Position numbers and translations under genes: made by a program
From: Filibacter tadaridae
GTDB lineage: Bacteria > Bacillota > Bacilli > Bacillales_A > Planococcaceae
Reading direction: 5' to 3'
Length of the DNA stretch: 64,000 nt
NCBI RefSeq assembly: GCF_900609045.1
Contig: NZ_UXAV01000023.1
Span: 33,045 to 97,044, forward strand
Shown here: positions 23,973 through 33,254 of the stretch, piece after piece
Position numbering within the stretch: the first letter of the stretch is position 1
How the letters are laid out: each line of letters begins with the position of its first letter
Notes under the pieces: model-generated
The model's database searches: none
What the model was told of the DNA's origin: nothing
Seen by the model: the letters and a program-made list of their open reading frames with translations, nothing else

Positions 23973-25421
23973 GTGGACGAACGATTACAAAGTCTTCAAA
24001 CCGATTGGCTTGAAGAGGCGACTATACACAGTATGCAAGACAAGATGGAAAACGGGGAATTGACGTCAGAAGCATTGACACTTATGTATCTGGACACCAT
24101 CTCAAAGCGTAATTCAAACACCAACGCAGTACTGGAAATGAATCCGGGTGCTGTACAAATCGCAAAAGGGCTTGATGCAGAACGATTGGACCAAGGGCCA
24201 CGTTCCCTTTTGCATGGCATTCCGGTATTGCTGAAAGACAATATGGGCACAAAAGATGGTATGCATACGAGTTGCGGCTCGCTTGCATTGAAGGATTTCT
24301 ATGCCGAAGAGGATTCATATATCGTCAAGAAACTGCGGGCTGCCGGAGCGGTGATTTTGGGCAAGACTAATATGACGGAATGGGCAAATTTCATGTCCGA
24401 CCGCATGACAAACGGTTGGAGTTCGCGGGGCGGACAAGTGAATAACCCATATGGTCTATTTGACGTGGGAGGATCGAGTTCGGGGGCAGCAGCAGCTATT
24501 GCGGCGAATATGGCGGCAGTTGCAATCGGCACGGAAACAACAGGATCAATACTCAATCCCTCCGCGCAGAATTCAATTGTCGGTATCAAGCCGACAGTCG
24601 GTGCAATAAGCCGTACAGGAATCATTCCGCTCTCCTATTCACAGGATACACCGGGACCGATGGCTAGAACTGTAGAAGATGCAGCCATCACCTTCAGTCT
24701 ACTAATAGGATTCGATGAGGAAGACCCAGTCACCTATGAAGCATCAAAGTTAGATGAAACGAACTGGCGTACAATATTGGACAGCGAAGCACTTCAAGGT
24801 GTTCGGATTGGTGTCGCTAGAATGATATTCGAAAGGGAAGCGTCTTCTGAACGAATTAGCCTTTTCGAGAATGCCCTTGAAAGATTGAAAAAGGCGGGCG
24901 CAATTATTGTTGATGATATCAATCTCGGTACAATGGAAAACGAACTCGGTTACAATGTACTGCTTTACGAATTTAAGGCGGCACTTAACGCGTACTTGGG
25001 GAAAACTTCTGCAAAGAATCCAATTCGTACATTAGCAGATGTCATTCAATTCAATAATGGGCACGCAAAGGAAACGTTGAAGTTCGGTCAAGTAATGCTT
25101 GAGAAGGTTGAGCGGACAAGCGGAACATTAACTGAACGCGATTACGTCGAGGCGTTGGTGCGTAACCGACACTTAGCAGGTGATATCGCTCTTGGAAAAG
25201 CACTCGATGAGCACAATGTCCAGGCGTTAGTATTCCCGCAAGATCATGGATGTAGTTTCGGAGCCGCGGCTGGCTATCCATCCGTAACCGTCCCAGCAGC
25301 TTACTCCGAAGCGGGAGAGCCGTTTGGAATCACATTTTCGGGAAGAGCCTATTCCGAACCTAAACTAATCAGCTATGCCTATGCCTTCGAACAATTCGTT
25401 AAAGCAAGGCAAAAGCCTTAA
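23973..25421 (+). CDS. Amidase-signature family hydrolase
   Basis: A 482-residue amidase-signature enzyme that hydrolyses an amide bond. The Ser-cisSer-Lys triad is visible as Lys88 (VLLKDN), the GGSSSGAAA run (Ser168-170) and Ser192 (TTGSI). Starts at GTG with GGAGG upstream. There is no gatB or gatC nearby and the family signature deviates from GatA, so this is a free-standing amidase rather than the tRNA amidotransferase subunit; B. subtilis has comparable enzymes. No signal peptide is present. Substrate unknown. Confidence 0.85.
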   Translation: MDERLQSLQTDWLEEATIHSMQDKMENGELTSEALTLMYLDTISKRNSNTNAVLEMNPGAVQIAKGLDAERLDQGPRSLLHGIPVLLKDNMGTKDGMHTSCGSLALKDFYAEEDSYIVKKLRAAGAVILGKTNMTEWANFMSDRMTNGWSSRGGQVNNPYGLFDVGGSSSGAAAAIAANMAAVAIGTETTGSILNPSAQNSIVGIKPTVGAISRTGIIPLSYSQDTPGPMARTVEDAAITFSLLIGFDEEDPVTYEASKLDETNWRTILDSEALQGVRIGVARMIFEREASSERISLFENALERLKKAGAIIVDDINLGTMENELGYNVLLYEFKAALNAYLGKTSAKNPIRTLADVIQFNNGHAKETLKFGQVMLEKVERTSGTLTERDYVEALVRNRHLAGDIALGKALDEHNVQALVFPQDHGCSFGAAAGYPSVTVPAAYSEAGEPFGITFSGRAYSEPKLISYAYAFEQFVKARQKP

Positions 25422-25498
25422 ACAGTTTACTCAGAAATGAAGTCCAATGGGCTTTCTTATGCTAAACTTAAGGGAATAGAGTGAAAGTGGGGATGACA

Positions 25499-26638
25499 AT
25501 GTCCTTCTTAGAGAAAATGGACGATGTAGTAAAAGCAAAATGGAAGTTCGAGTACGAAATGCCGATTCAAACGAAAATGATACCCGAAATGCTTGCGGGC
25601 AAAGATATCGTTGCCGAATCACCAACGGGTTCAGGAAAAACGCTTGCATATGTACTACCCATTTTACAAATGGTCGATGGGGCAAAAAAGCAAACACAGG
25701 CACTTATCATAACGCCATCGCAGGAACTGTCCATGCAAATTGTTAACGTTATCCGGGAATGGGTGGAAGGAACAGATATCACCGTCACCCAACTAATCGG
25801 TGGAGCCAATATGCAACGTCAGATTGAAAAGTTGAAAAAGAAGCCTACGATTGTAGTTGGAACTCCTGGCCGTCTTGCGGAACTTATTAAAGTTAAAAAG
25901 CTTAAAATGTATGATATCAAGCAAATTATTCTTGATGAGGGTGATCAGTTATTAGCACGTGAACACCGGGTCGCTGTAAAAAATATGATAGAAGCATCGA
26001 ATCCGGAACGCCAAGTGACTGTTGTCTCAGCGACAATCACAGAAGACATTGAAATGGTTGCCAATAAGTTTATGAATGATCCTGAACGCATTCAAGTAAC
26101 GGCAACAGAAATGCCGAAATCGGGTAAAGTCGTCCATTCTTTTGTGAAAACAGAAGTGCGCGATAAAACGGATGTATTGCGTGGTCTCTCTCATATGAAA
26201 GGGATTCGGGCCCTGGCATTTATTAATAATGTTAACCAACTTCGGATGAAAGAAATGAAATTGAAATATAGTGAAGCACCCATTGTTGTTCTTCACGCAG
26301 ACTTGCAGAAATTTGAACGTCAGCAAACGCTTGAAAGCTTTCGTAAAGGTGACTCACGTATTTTGATAGCCACTGATTTGGCTGCACGAGGTTTGGATAT
26401 CGAAGGATTGACGCATGTTATTCACGTCGATGTTCCACATACGGTTGAGCAATACCTACACCGTTCGGGGCGGACGGGCCGCGCAGGTGAAGATGGAGAA
26501 GTTCTAACTTTGCTGTCATATACAGAAGAACGAGATTACCGCAAGCTCACAAAAGGGATAAAAACGGTCCAGAAAACATGGCATAATGGACAATTGGTAG
26601 AAGGTAATTCGAAAACAGTAGGTCAGAAGAAAAAGTAA
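25499..26638 (+). CDS. DEAD-box RNA helicase with DEGD motif II
   Basis: A 379-residue ATP-dependent RNA helicase, close in size to B. subtilis YfmL. RecA domain 1 has the Q-motif region, SPTGSGKTLAY (Walker A), PSQELSMQ, TPGRLAEL and SAT; domain 2 has LHADLQKFERQQ, ATDLAARGLDI and HRSGRTGRAGE. Motif II reads DEGD where most of the family has DEAD. The ATG at 25499 has GTGGGGA six bases upstream; GTG 25481 and ATG 25493 are alternatives. Such short helicases act in ribosome assembly or mRNA turnover, often in the cold. A terminator follows. Confidence 0.87.
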   Translation: MSFLEKMDDVVKAKWKFEYEMPIQTKMIPEMLAGKDIVAESPTGSGKTLAYVLPILQMVDGAKKQTQALIITPSQELSMQIVNVIREWVEGTDITVTQLIGGANMQRQIEKLKKKPTIVVGTPGRLAELIKVKKLKMYDIKQIILDEGDQLLAREHRVAVKNMIEASNPERQVTVVSATITEDIEMVANKFMNDPERIQVTATEMPKSGKVVHSFVKTEVRDKTDVLRGLSHMKGIRALAFINNVNQLRMKEMKLKYSEAPIVVLHADLQKFERQQTLESFRKGDSRILIATDLAARGLDIEGLTHVIHVDVPHTVEQYLHRSGRTGRAGEDGEVLTLLSYTEERDYRKLTKGIKTVQKTWHNGQLVEGNSKTVGQKKK

Positions 26639-26642
26639 AGAC

Positions 26643-26692
26643 AAAAGGGCTGCCTATGAATCCGTTTACGGATAACATGGACAGCCCTTTTT
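26643..26692. terminator. Bidirectional terminator between helicase and map genes
   Basis: AAAGGGCTG(C)CC... pairs with ...GG(A)CAGCCCTTT, a T run on each strand; the genes converge here. Confidence 0.8.
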
Positions 26693-26702
26693 CATGTGTC
26701 TA

Positions 26703-27452
<750 letters not shown>

Positions 27453-27556
27453 TTACAAGTCCTTTCTTCCGTACAGTCTTTTCCATCTACACTATATCAT
27501 AATTAGAGGCACAAAAAAGCCTGCAAACTCTGAGAAAGGTCTACAGACTTGTTCTA

Positions 27557-27673
27557 TCACCTCTTGGGACTCTTTGTTGGTGTACTTTTTTTGTCAGCCA
27601 ACACTTTCCGTGCGATTGGATAGATAATAGGTGCTAATTTAATGGCTGTTTTAACTAATTTGCCTAATCCCAT
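27557..27673 (-). CDS. Small basic hypothetical protein
   Basis: A 38-residue protein, MGLGKLVKTAIKLAPIIYPI and a lysine-rich tail. The ATG at 27673 has AGGAGAG eight bases upstream; an ATG six bases earlier is too close to it. The first 24 residues would form an amphipathic helix that may bind the membrane. It lies between map and the DUF4870 gene on the same strand. The good ribosome binding site supports a real gene; no family is claimed. Confidence 0.6.
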   Translation of the reverse strand: MGLGKLVKTAIKLAPIIYPIARKVLADKKSTPTKSPKR

Positions 27674-27736
27674 AAACATTCTCTCCTATGTGATTCATTT
27701 CTTACTTTTTTCCCTAAAATCTTCGTCTGTAAACAT

Positions 27737-28084
27737 TTATTTGATAACTTTAACACCTTGCACAACATTCCAAATCAGGACTACGACCAACAGTAACGCA
27801 TAAATAAGCATGAATATAATTGGTGCATAAGTCCAAAAGCTGAAACCTGAAGTCATCATACCCGATAACCTATTTTCAAAAGAAAACATTGAGAAAGAAA
27901 AAATGATAAATCCTGCAATTAAGAGAATGGTAGGGACGAGATGAGAAATCAGGGCACGTTTTGCATGATCCTTCACTTCACGGTCTTGCGTTAGGAAATA
28001 TACGATGACCGGAAGCAATAATGGGGAGAAAAAGACACTGAAATAGCAAACAGCAGCCAGTAGTTTATTGTTTGTCACAAGCAT
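27737..28084 (-). CDS. DUF4870 small membrane protein
   Basis: A 115-residue protein with three membrane helices, matching the DUF4870/Tic20-like layout: an N-terminal LLAAVCYFSVFFSPLLLPVIVYFL helix pair broken by QDREVKDHAKRALISHL, and a C-terminal pair ending in NVVQGVKVIK. Function of the family is unknown. AAGGAG stands close before the ATG; the in-frame GTG six bases later is an alternative. It is divergent from the thiT riboswitch transcript. Confidence 0.8.
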   Translation of the reverse strand: MLVTNNKLLAAVCYFSVFFSPLLLPVIVYFLTQDREVKDHAKRALISHLVPTILLIAGFIIFSFSMFSFENRLSGMMTSGFSFWTYAPIIFMLIYALLLVVVLIWNVVQGVKVIK

Positions 28085-28186
28085 CCAACTCCTTAGTTCT
28101 TTTGCCGAAGAGAAAAAAAGTACTTATAATCATCTTGCTTAAATGAAGCCCGTCTTATACAATAAAATAGATAACAGAATTATTGA

Positions 28187-28273
28187 ACCACAAGGGGGGC
28201 CTTTTTTGGCTGAGAATGGATGGATTATCCTAACCCTTCGAACCTGTAAGATTATTCTTGCGTAGGGATGTGG
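28187..28273 (+). promoter_or_regulatory. TPP riboswitch (THI element)
   Basis: The conserved thiamine pyrophosphate aptamer words GGGGGCC...GGCTGAGA, ACCCTTCGAACCTG and GCGTAGGGATGTGG occur in the right order, closed by a CCACA/TGTGG P1 stem. A terminator-like hairpin with nine T residues follows, then the thiT gene. On binding TPP the RNA should terminate transcription early. Confidence 0.95.
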
Positions 28274-28290
28274 ATGGAAACTGGCATACT

Positions 28291-28325
28291 AGATGTCCCG
28301 TTCTATCCGGGAGATCTTTTTTTTT
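28291..28325 (+). terminator. Riboswitch expression-platform terminator
   Basis: AGAT(GT)CCCG and CGGG(AG)ATCT arms with an internal mismatch precede a run of nine T residues, 40 bases before the thiT start. Confidence 0.75.
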
Positions 28326-28365
28326 GTCCACAAACCTCTGACAGCGAGTAGGAGGAGGAATTATT

Positions 28366-28920
28366 ATGAATCGAAAACGGCTTCAGATTTTACTTGAAAT
28401 CGCAATCTTAGGTGCAATTTCGTTTGTACTTGATCAGATTGGATTTAAAATGCCACAAGGCGGCTCCGTTACACTTTCTATGCTGCCTATCATCGTCATG
28501 GCATTCAGATGGGGAATAGCTGGTGGAATGTTGACAGGACTCGTCAGTGGATTATTGCAACTTCTAATGGGCGGATCCGTCTTTCATCCTGTTCAAGCTG
28601 CGCTTGACTATTTCGTTGCATACGCACTTGTTGGATTGGCGGCTGTTACACTTGCATGGCTTTTAAAAAGCAAGGCTAAAGGGGAAAAAAAGTTAATGGT
28701 CACCGCAATCGTTATTGGCACAATTTTCGGTGGACTCCTCCGTTACGTGATTCATTTTATCGGTGGAATGGTGTTTTTTGGTCAATACGCGGGAGATCAG
28801 CCTGTTTGGTTGTATTCACTTCTCTACAACGGTGCATATATGATACCGTCAATCATTTTATCGGCAATTGTTGCTGTTTTATTGTTAACAACCGCACCGC
28901 GTTTACTTAAACACGCGTGA
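28366..28920 (+). CDS. thiT: Thiamine ECF transporter substrate-binding subunit ThiT
   Basis: A 184-residue integral membrane protein with six helices, the S component that captures thiamine for an energy-coupling-factor transporter. It begins RLQILLEIAILGAISFVLD and has the GSVTLSMLPIIVMAFRWG and GGLLRYVIHFIGGMVFF segments of ThiT, including tryptophan and histidine residues that line the thiamine pocket. The upstream TPP riboswitch confirms the ligand. The shared ECF module genes are not nearby, as usual. GGAGGAGG precedes the ATG. Confidence 0.93.
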   Translation: MNRKRLQILLEIAILGAISFVLDQIGFKMPQGGSVTLSMLPIIVMAFRWGIAGGMLTGLVSGLLQLLMGGSVFHPVQAALDYFVAYALVGLAAVTLAWLLKSKAKGEKKLMVTAIVIGTIFGGLLRYVIHFIGGMVFFGQYAGDQPVWLYSLLYNGAYMIPSIILSAIVAVLLLTTAPRLLKHA

Positions 28921-28959
28921 AAAATCACCGTTCTCTCAATGGGGGAACGGTGATTTTTT
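28921..28959 (+). terminator. Terminator after thiT
   Basis: AAAATCACCGTTC and GAACGGTGATTTT arms with T run, immediately after the stop codon. It also serves the converging TspO-like gene. Confidence 0.9.
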
Positions 28960-28970
28960 CACTTGATGAT

Positions 28971-29693
28971 TTAATGTGGTTTTTTTAGTACAAACAAACT
29001 GACGCCAATTACAGCCGTCAGGAATAAGGCGGCGGAAGAAACGAATAATTCATCCACGCCATTTTTCACTGCAATACCTATAAACGCCCACATGAAAACA
29101 ACATTCAATGCACGGTCTTTATAATGGTACAAGAAATGCAACGCGATGGCAGTTGCGACTGATAAAGAAATGACGGTCCATAAAGGATTACTCAATCCCC
29201 AACCATTCCACTCATGAAATGTTAAGACATAATTGCCATTTGCAATCGTCGCAACAAAAATCCATCCAAGGTAAATAGAGATAGGTAGTCGCTCGAATTG
29301 TCGACTTTCCTGTTTTGGATAAGTGGAATAAAGAGCAAACAATGTTAGAAGAAGTACGAACATCACGACGATTGTCCAATTAAAAAATGTGTAATGCCAA
29401 AGTAAAATCCAGCTGATATTCAGTAGACAGCTGAAAACGAATAGCGCCGCCCTCCAGTTATTTAAATAGAGGTCAGTACTTTCGCCGCGTCTACTGTGTA
29501 CATAGATCCAAACGGCCAGGAGCATAAAGATGACCGCCCAAATGATGAATACATAGCTTGCAGGTGTAAAGAGTACCGGTAGCCGGTTGGCGATTTCCCC
29601 TGTCGTTTTACCATTGAAGGGAATTATATTTGCTGCTACATTGACAGCAACTACCGCAATGAGCGAAAAGGTCATTATAAGTATTCTAAGCAT
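28971..29693 (-). CDS. TspO/MBR-related tryptophan-rich membrane protein
   Basis: A 240-residue protein with about seven or eight membrane helices, longer than the five-helix TspO proteins (about 160 residues). It keeps TspO-like features: the NGKTTGEIANRLPVLFTPASYVFIIWAVIF segment near the N-terminus, several tryptophans in helices, and an ANGNYVLTFHEWNGWG loop. It belongs to the extended group usually annotated as tryptophan-rich sensory protein. TspO binds porphyrins, but that is not shown for this subgroup. It is divergent from pepF. Confidence 0.65.
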   Translation of the reverse strand: MLRILIMTFSLIAVVAVNVAANIIPFNGKTTGEIANRLPVLFTPASYVFIIWAVIFMLLAVWIYVHSRRGESTDLYLNNWRAALFVFSCLLNISWILLWHYTFFNWTIVVMFVLLLTLFALYSTYPKQESRQFERLPISIYLGWIFVATIANGNYVLTFHEWNGWGLSNPLWTVISLSVATAIALHFLYHYKDRALNVVFMWAFIGIAVKNGVDELFVSSAALFLTAVIGVSLFVLKKPH

Positions 29694-29887
29694 ATTTAAA
29701 TCCTCCTATGGAATAGTATACAGAGGAAAGGCGCAGTCTGCGAAAGAAAGTATGAAGTTTTCGTAACAAAGTGACTGTGTTACCCGGCAAATGCGTGTCA
29801 GAAATGAAATAGTTCGCAATACGAAGATTCATGGTATAATAACAATGTATTTTTAGAAAATTTGGAACTGTCGAGGGGGAAATTAAA

Positions 29888-31690
29888 TTGTCGAAAAAAA
29901 TGTACTCAGAAGTATGGGATCTTGATGTATTTTTTAAAGGCGGAAGTGAATCGATTGAACTTCGCACACATCTGGATGAAGTGAAAAAGAAAATAGATGC
30001 ATTGGAAAAGACATCCACATCATTTGAAGTACCTACAGCTAGAGATGCTTCAAAAGAAATAGCGGACCTTATTGAGCAAATTAAAGATTCGACCCTTAAT
30101 ATGTCCCAAGCAGGAGCGGTCATCGGTTGTTTCCTAGCGGCAGATACGACTGACAAAAAAGCCCTTATTCTACAAGGGGAAGTAGGCTCTCTTCGGGCAC
30201 GTTTTTCTACGGTTATGCTAAAAGTTCAACAGACACTAGCAAAAGTAGAAGAGAATACGTGGCATGACTTAATGGAATCGTCTGAGCTAAAAGAACTTTC
30301 ATTCGTATTAAACGAATGGCGTGAAGAAGTAGAATTGAAGCTATCCGAGGAAGAGGAAAGCTTAATCACGTCACTCAGTGTGGACGGCTATCATGGGTGG
30401 GGTAGCCTGTACGATTTGCTCGTCGGATCCATTAAAATTAGACTAGTAGTAGACGGAAAGGAGAAAGAACTTTCTGTCGGACAGGCAAATAACTTAAGCT
30501 CTCATGCAAGTGCTGATGTCCGCAAAATGTCATTTGAAGCATTAGAAGAGGTTTGGGAAGAAAAAGAAGATTTCTTCGCTACTGCATTAAATCGAATAGC
30601 TGGGTTCAGACTGGCGGTATACGAGAAGAGGGGCTGGGATTCTGTCTTAAAAGAACCACTTCTTCGTAACCGGATGAGCGAGGATACACTCGATGCAATG
30701 TGGGGAGCAATTGGTGCAAATAAAGGACCTTTTGTGGAGTATCTAACTGTTAAAGCAAAAATGCTTGGAACGGAAAAGATGAACTGGTATGACATGGATG
30801 CGCCAGTTACTGCATCAACGAAAAAGATGGAGTATCAGGAAGGTGCCGAATTCATCTTGAAACAGTTTGGTGAATTCGGACCTGAACTTGAAGCTTTTTC
30901 ACGCAAGGCGTTTGAAGATAGCTGGATTGAGGCAGAAGACCGTCCCAATAAGCGTCCGGGCGGCTTCTGTACAGGTATGCCAATGTCAGAACAGTCCAGG
31001 ATATTCATGACTTATAGTGGCTCGATGTCGAATGTAGCGACACTTGCACACGAACTTGGGCATGCGTTCCACTCATATGCACTTCGACCGGTGCACTGGA
31101 TGAATCGTCAATACGCAATGGGTGTTGCAGAAACTGCGTCAACATTTGCGGAAATGATTGTGGCTGATGCAGCTGTAAAAGCTGCTGAAACGGCCGATGA
31201 GAAGTTAGCGTTACTTGAAGATAAAATTCAAAGAAGTGTAGCATTCTTCATGAACATACACGCAAGGTTTCTTTTTGAAACAAGGTTTTATGAAGAACGC
31301 AAGAATGGTATTGTGCCTGCAACAAGGTTGAATGAGTTAATGTCTGAAGCACAACAAGAGGCATATGGTGACGCACTTGATACGACTCATCCCCACTTTT
31401 GGGCTTCAAAACTGCATTTTTATATTACAGGTGTGCAGTTCTATAACTTCCCGTACACGTTTGGCTACTTGTTCTCGCTAAGCATCTATGCGAAGGCGCT
31501 TGAAGAAGGGCAAGGATTTGAAGAGAAATATATGGCGCTTTTACGCGATACAGCTGTGATGAGTGTCGAGGATCTTGCTATGAAGCATCTTGGTGAAGAT
31601 ATAACGAAACAGGAATTCTGGGCAAAAGGCGTGGCACTTTGTGTGAAAGACGTTGAAGAATTCCTAGAACTAACTTCGGTAAAAGGGTGA
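29888..31690 (+). CDS. pepF: M3 family oligoendopeptidase, PepF type
   Basis: A 600-residue cytoplasmic zinc peptidase that cuts short peptides. The zinc motif HELGH is at residues 388-392, with the third ligand region in ETASTFAEMIVAD about 25 residues on. N-terminal helical PepF domain precedes the catalytic domain. The start is TTG, eight bases after GAGGGGG; a later ATG (29900) would remove four residues. The acetyltransferase gene starts seven bases after the stop, so the two are likely co-transcribed. It may process signal-peptide fragments or imported peptides. Confidence 0.92.
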   Translation: MSKKMYSEVWDLDVFFKGGSESIELRTHLDEVKKKIDALEKTSTSFEVPTARDASKEIADLIEQIKDSTLNMSQAGAVIGCFLAADTTDKKALILQGEVGSLRARFSTVMLKVQQTLAKVEENTWHDLMESSELKELSFVLNEWREEVELKLSEEEESLITSLSVDGYHGWGSLYDLLVGSIKIRLVVDGKEKELSVGQANNLSSHASADVRKMSFEALEEVWEEKEDFFATALNRIAGFRLAVYEKRGWDSVLKEPLLRNRMSEDTLDAMWGAIGANKGPFVEYLTVKAKMLGTEKMNWYDMDAPVTASTKKMEYQEGAEFILKQFGEFGPELEAFSRKAFEDSWIEAEDRPNKRPGGFCTGMPMSEQSRIFMTYSGSMSNVATLAHELGHAFHSYALRPVHWMNRQYAMGVAETASTFAEMIVADAAVKAAETADEKLALLEDKIQRSVAFFMNIHARFLFETRFYEERKNGIVPATRLNELMSEAQQEAYGDALDTTHPHFWASKLHFYITGVQFYNFPYTFGYLFSLSIYAKALEEGQGFEEKYMALLRDTAVMSVEDLAMKHLGEDITKQEFWAKGVALCVKDVEEFLELTSVKG

Positions 31691-31697
31691 TCTACTA

Positions 31698-32243
31698 TTG
31701 ATTTTGCTTGAAGGGCAATCCTGTTATTTACGTATATTGACTGAAGATGATGCTTCGGTTTTTACGGATTTACTGTCTGACAATAAAGAGTATTGGTCTG
31801 TTTTTGAACCACGGCATGAAGCAAGATATTTCACAGTCTCTGTTCAGAAAGAGAAAATTAGGGAATCACTTTATCAGATGAGAGATCGAAGAGAATATAA
31901 CTTTGGAATCTTCGATGCGTATACTAGTAGTCTTATCGGTCATGTCTCTTTGTACAGCATAAAGAGACTACCCTTTTCAAGCGGTTTTGTCGGCTATTCA
32001 ATAGACGAGAATGAGACTGGACGAGGAATTGGGACAGAAGCAGTTCAACTTGTCACGAAATTCGCGTTTGAAAAAGTTGCGTTGCATCGGCTTGAAGCAT
32101 TTGTTTCCCCCCGAAATGGCGGGTCCGTAAAGCTATTGGAAAAAGTAGGTTTCAAACAAGAAGGACTGTTGAAAAAGCTTCTTTACATCAATGGCGTTTG
32201 GGAAGATCACTATATGTATGCGGTGGTTGAAGATGATTTTTGA
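31698..32243 (+). CDS. GNAT family N-acetyltransferase (RimJ/RimL-like)
   Basis: A 181-residue acetyltransferase that moves an acetyl group from acetyl-CoA to an amine. The layout is that of ribosomal-protein-alanine acetyltransferase relatives: LRILTEDDASVFTDLL at the start, VGYSIDENETGRGIGTEAVQLV (acetyl-CoA loop, about residues 95-115) and LEAFVSPRNGGSVKLLEKVGFKQEG at the end. It starts with TTG behind AAAGGGTG. It is the second gene after pepF. The natural acceptor is unknown; ribosomal proteins or antibiotics are possible. Confidence 0.85.
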   Translation: MILLEGQSCYLRILTEDDASVFTDLLSDNKEYWSVFEPRHEARYFTVSVQKEKIRESLYQMRDRREYNFGIFDAYTSSLIGHVSLYSIKRLPFSSGFVGYSIDENETGRGIGTEAVQLVTKFAFEKVALHRLEAFVSPRNGGSVKLLEKVGFKQEGLLKKLLYINGVWEDHYMYAVVEDDF

Positions 32244-32281
32244 AAGGGTAAGGCCGCCTGGCGGAGAATACTAATAAAGTT

Positions 32282-32317
32282 AAAAAACCGATTCCTGTAA
32301 GAAGGAATCGGTTTTTG
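32282..32317. terminator. Bidirectional terminator
   Basis: AAAAACCGATTCCT and AGGAATCGGTTTTT arms with a 6-base loop separate the converging acetyltransferase and carbonic anhydrase genes. Confidence 0.9.
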
Positions 32318-32343
32318 TCTATTTCCCGGGAAATACGTCGATA

Positions 32344-32919
32344 TTATTGCTCCTCGGTATTAGCATAACCATCTACAATAATGTCAAGTAAACCAGTGTC
32401 GGGGTGCACAACTAGACCATGTACTGGGACTGCATTATCCATTAGTGGATGATTTCGAACCGCGTCGACACTCATCCTGACACTTTCTGTTACATCTTCA
32501 AATCCGTGTAGCCAATCTTTCATATCAACACCAGAATACTTTAATGTCGAGAATAGGCTTTTATCAATGCCACGATTGACCATGCTTTCGATAATATGGT
32601 CAGTGTTAGTAGAGCTCATTCCGCAATCATGATGACCAATAATATAGACTTCATCTGCTTTAAGTTCGTACACAGCCAGAATAATGCTACGCATAATACT
32701 GCCGAAAGGATGTGTGACAAGACCTCCGGCATTTTTGATTATTTTAGCATCGCCATTTTTCAAATCCATTGCTTTGTGTAATAGTTCAGTGAGTCGTGTG
32801 TCCATGCAAGTTAAAACAACAATCCGCTTATCAGGGAATTTAGTTGTCGCATATTGCTCATATCCTTTTTCATTAACAAATGATTTGTTGAAGTTTATTA
32901 TCTCTGAAAGTATTGTCAT
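32344..32919 (-). CDS. Beta-class carbonic anhydrase
   Basis: A 191-residue zinc enzyme interconverting CO2 and bicarbonate. Zinc ligands are Cys38 (in LTCMDTR), His96 and Cys99 (in GHHDCGM), with the Asp40-Arg42 dyad that gates the active site. Sequence style, including the MVNRGIDKSLF insertion and DTGLLDIIVDGY end, is that of the type commonly seen in Bacillales such as B. subtilis YtiB. No signal peptide, so cytoplasmic. Bicarbonate supply for carboxylases is the likely role. Confidence 0.9.
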   Translation of the reverse strand: MTILSEIINFNKSFVNEKGYEQYATTKFPDKRIVVLTCMDTRLTELLHKAMDLKNGDAKIIKNAGGLVTHPFGSIMRSIILAVYELKADEVYIIGHHDCGMSSTNTDHIIESMVNRGIDKSLFSTLKYSGVDMKDWLHGFEDVTESVRMSVDAVRNHPLMDNAVPVHGLVVHPDTGLLDIIVDGYANTEEQ

Positions 32920-32969
32920 AAAATTACCCCAATCCTTGTAGTTTAGTTAATTGTATCGAAAAATGATTA

Positions 32970-33000
32970 AAAAGAAAAGAGTAGCCATTCGGCTACTCTT
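32970..33000 (-). terminator. Terminator of the 46-residue membrane peptide gene
   Basis: On the minus strand AAGAGTAGCC and GGCTACTCTT flank a 4-base loop and are followed by TTCTTTTT. The stem begins at the stop codon. Confidence 0.8.
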
Positions 33001-33139
33001 AATAATTTGTATCTGGTTTTGGATCAATTATTTCTGCATCTGAAGAAATGAAAGCTGTTTGGAGGTAATGCATTATGAAAAGTGATGACATTCCAAGGCA
33101 CACCATGAAACCGATAACTGTTGTGAACATCAAGCCCAT
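32999..33139 (-). CDS. Single-pass membrane peptide of unknown function
   Basis: A 46-residue peptide: a membrane helix from about residue 4 to 24 (MFTTVIGFMVCLGMSSLFIM) and an acidic C-terminal tail, DAEIIDPKPDTNY. The ATG at 33139 has AGAGAGGGGGG about eight bases upstream, better than the ATG at 33190 that would give a 63-residue form. It ends in its own terminator, so it is probably a single-gene transcript. I recognise no family. Confidence 0.6.
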   Translation of the reverse strand: MGLMFTTVIGFMVCLGMSSLFIMHYLQTAFISSDAEIIDPKPDTNY

Positions 33140-33254
33140 GCGTAAGCCCCCCTCTCTACAATGATAATGGTATTGGTTAACTAAACTCATTATACAACAA
33201 AAACCTTATTATATTAAGAGGTTTATAAAATGTTTTTAGTAATTGTGACGGTAT

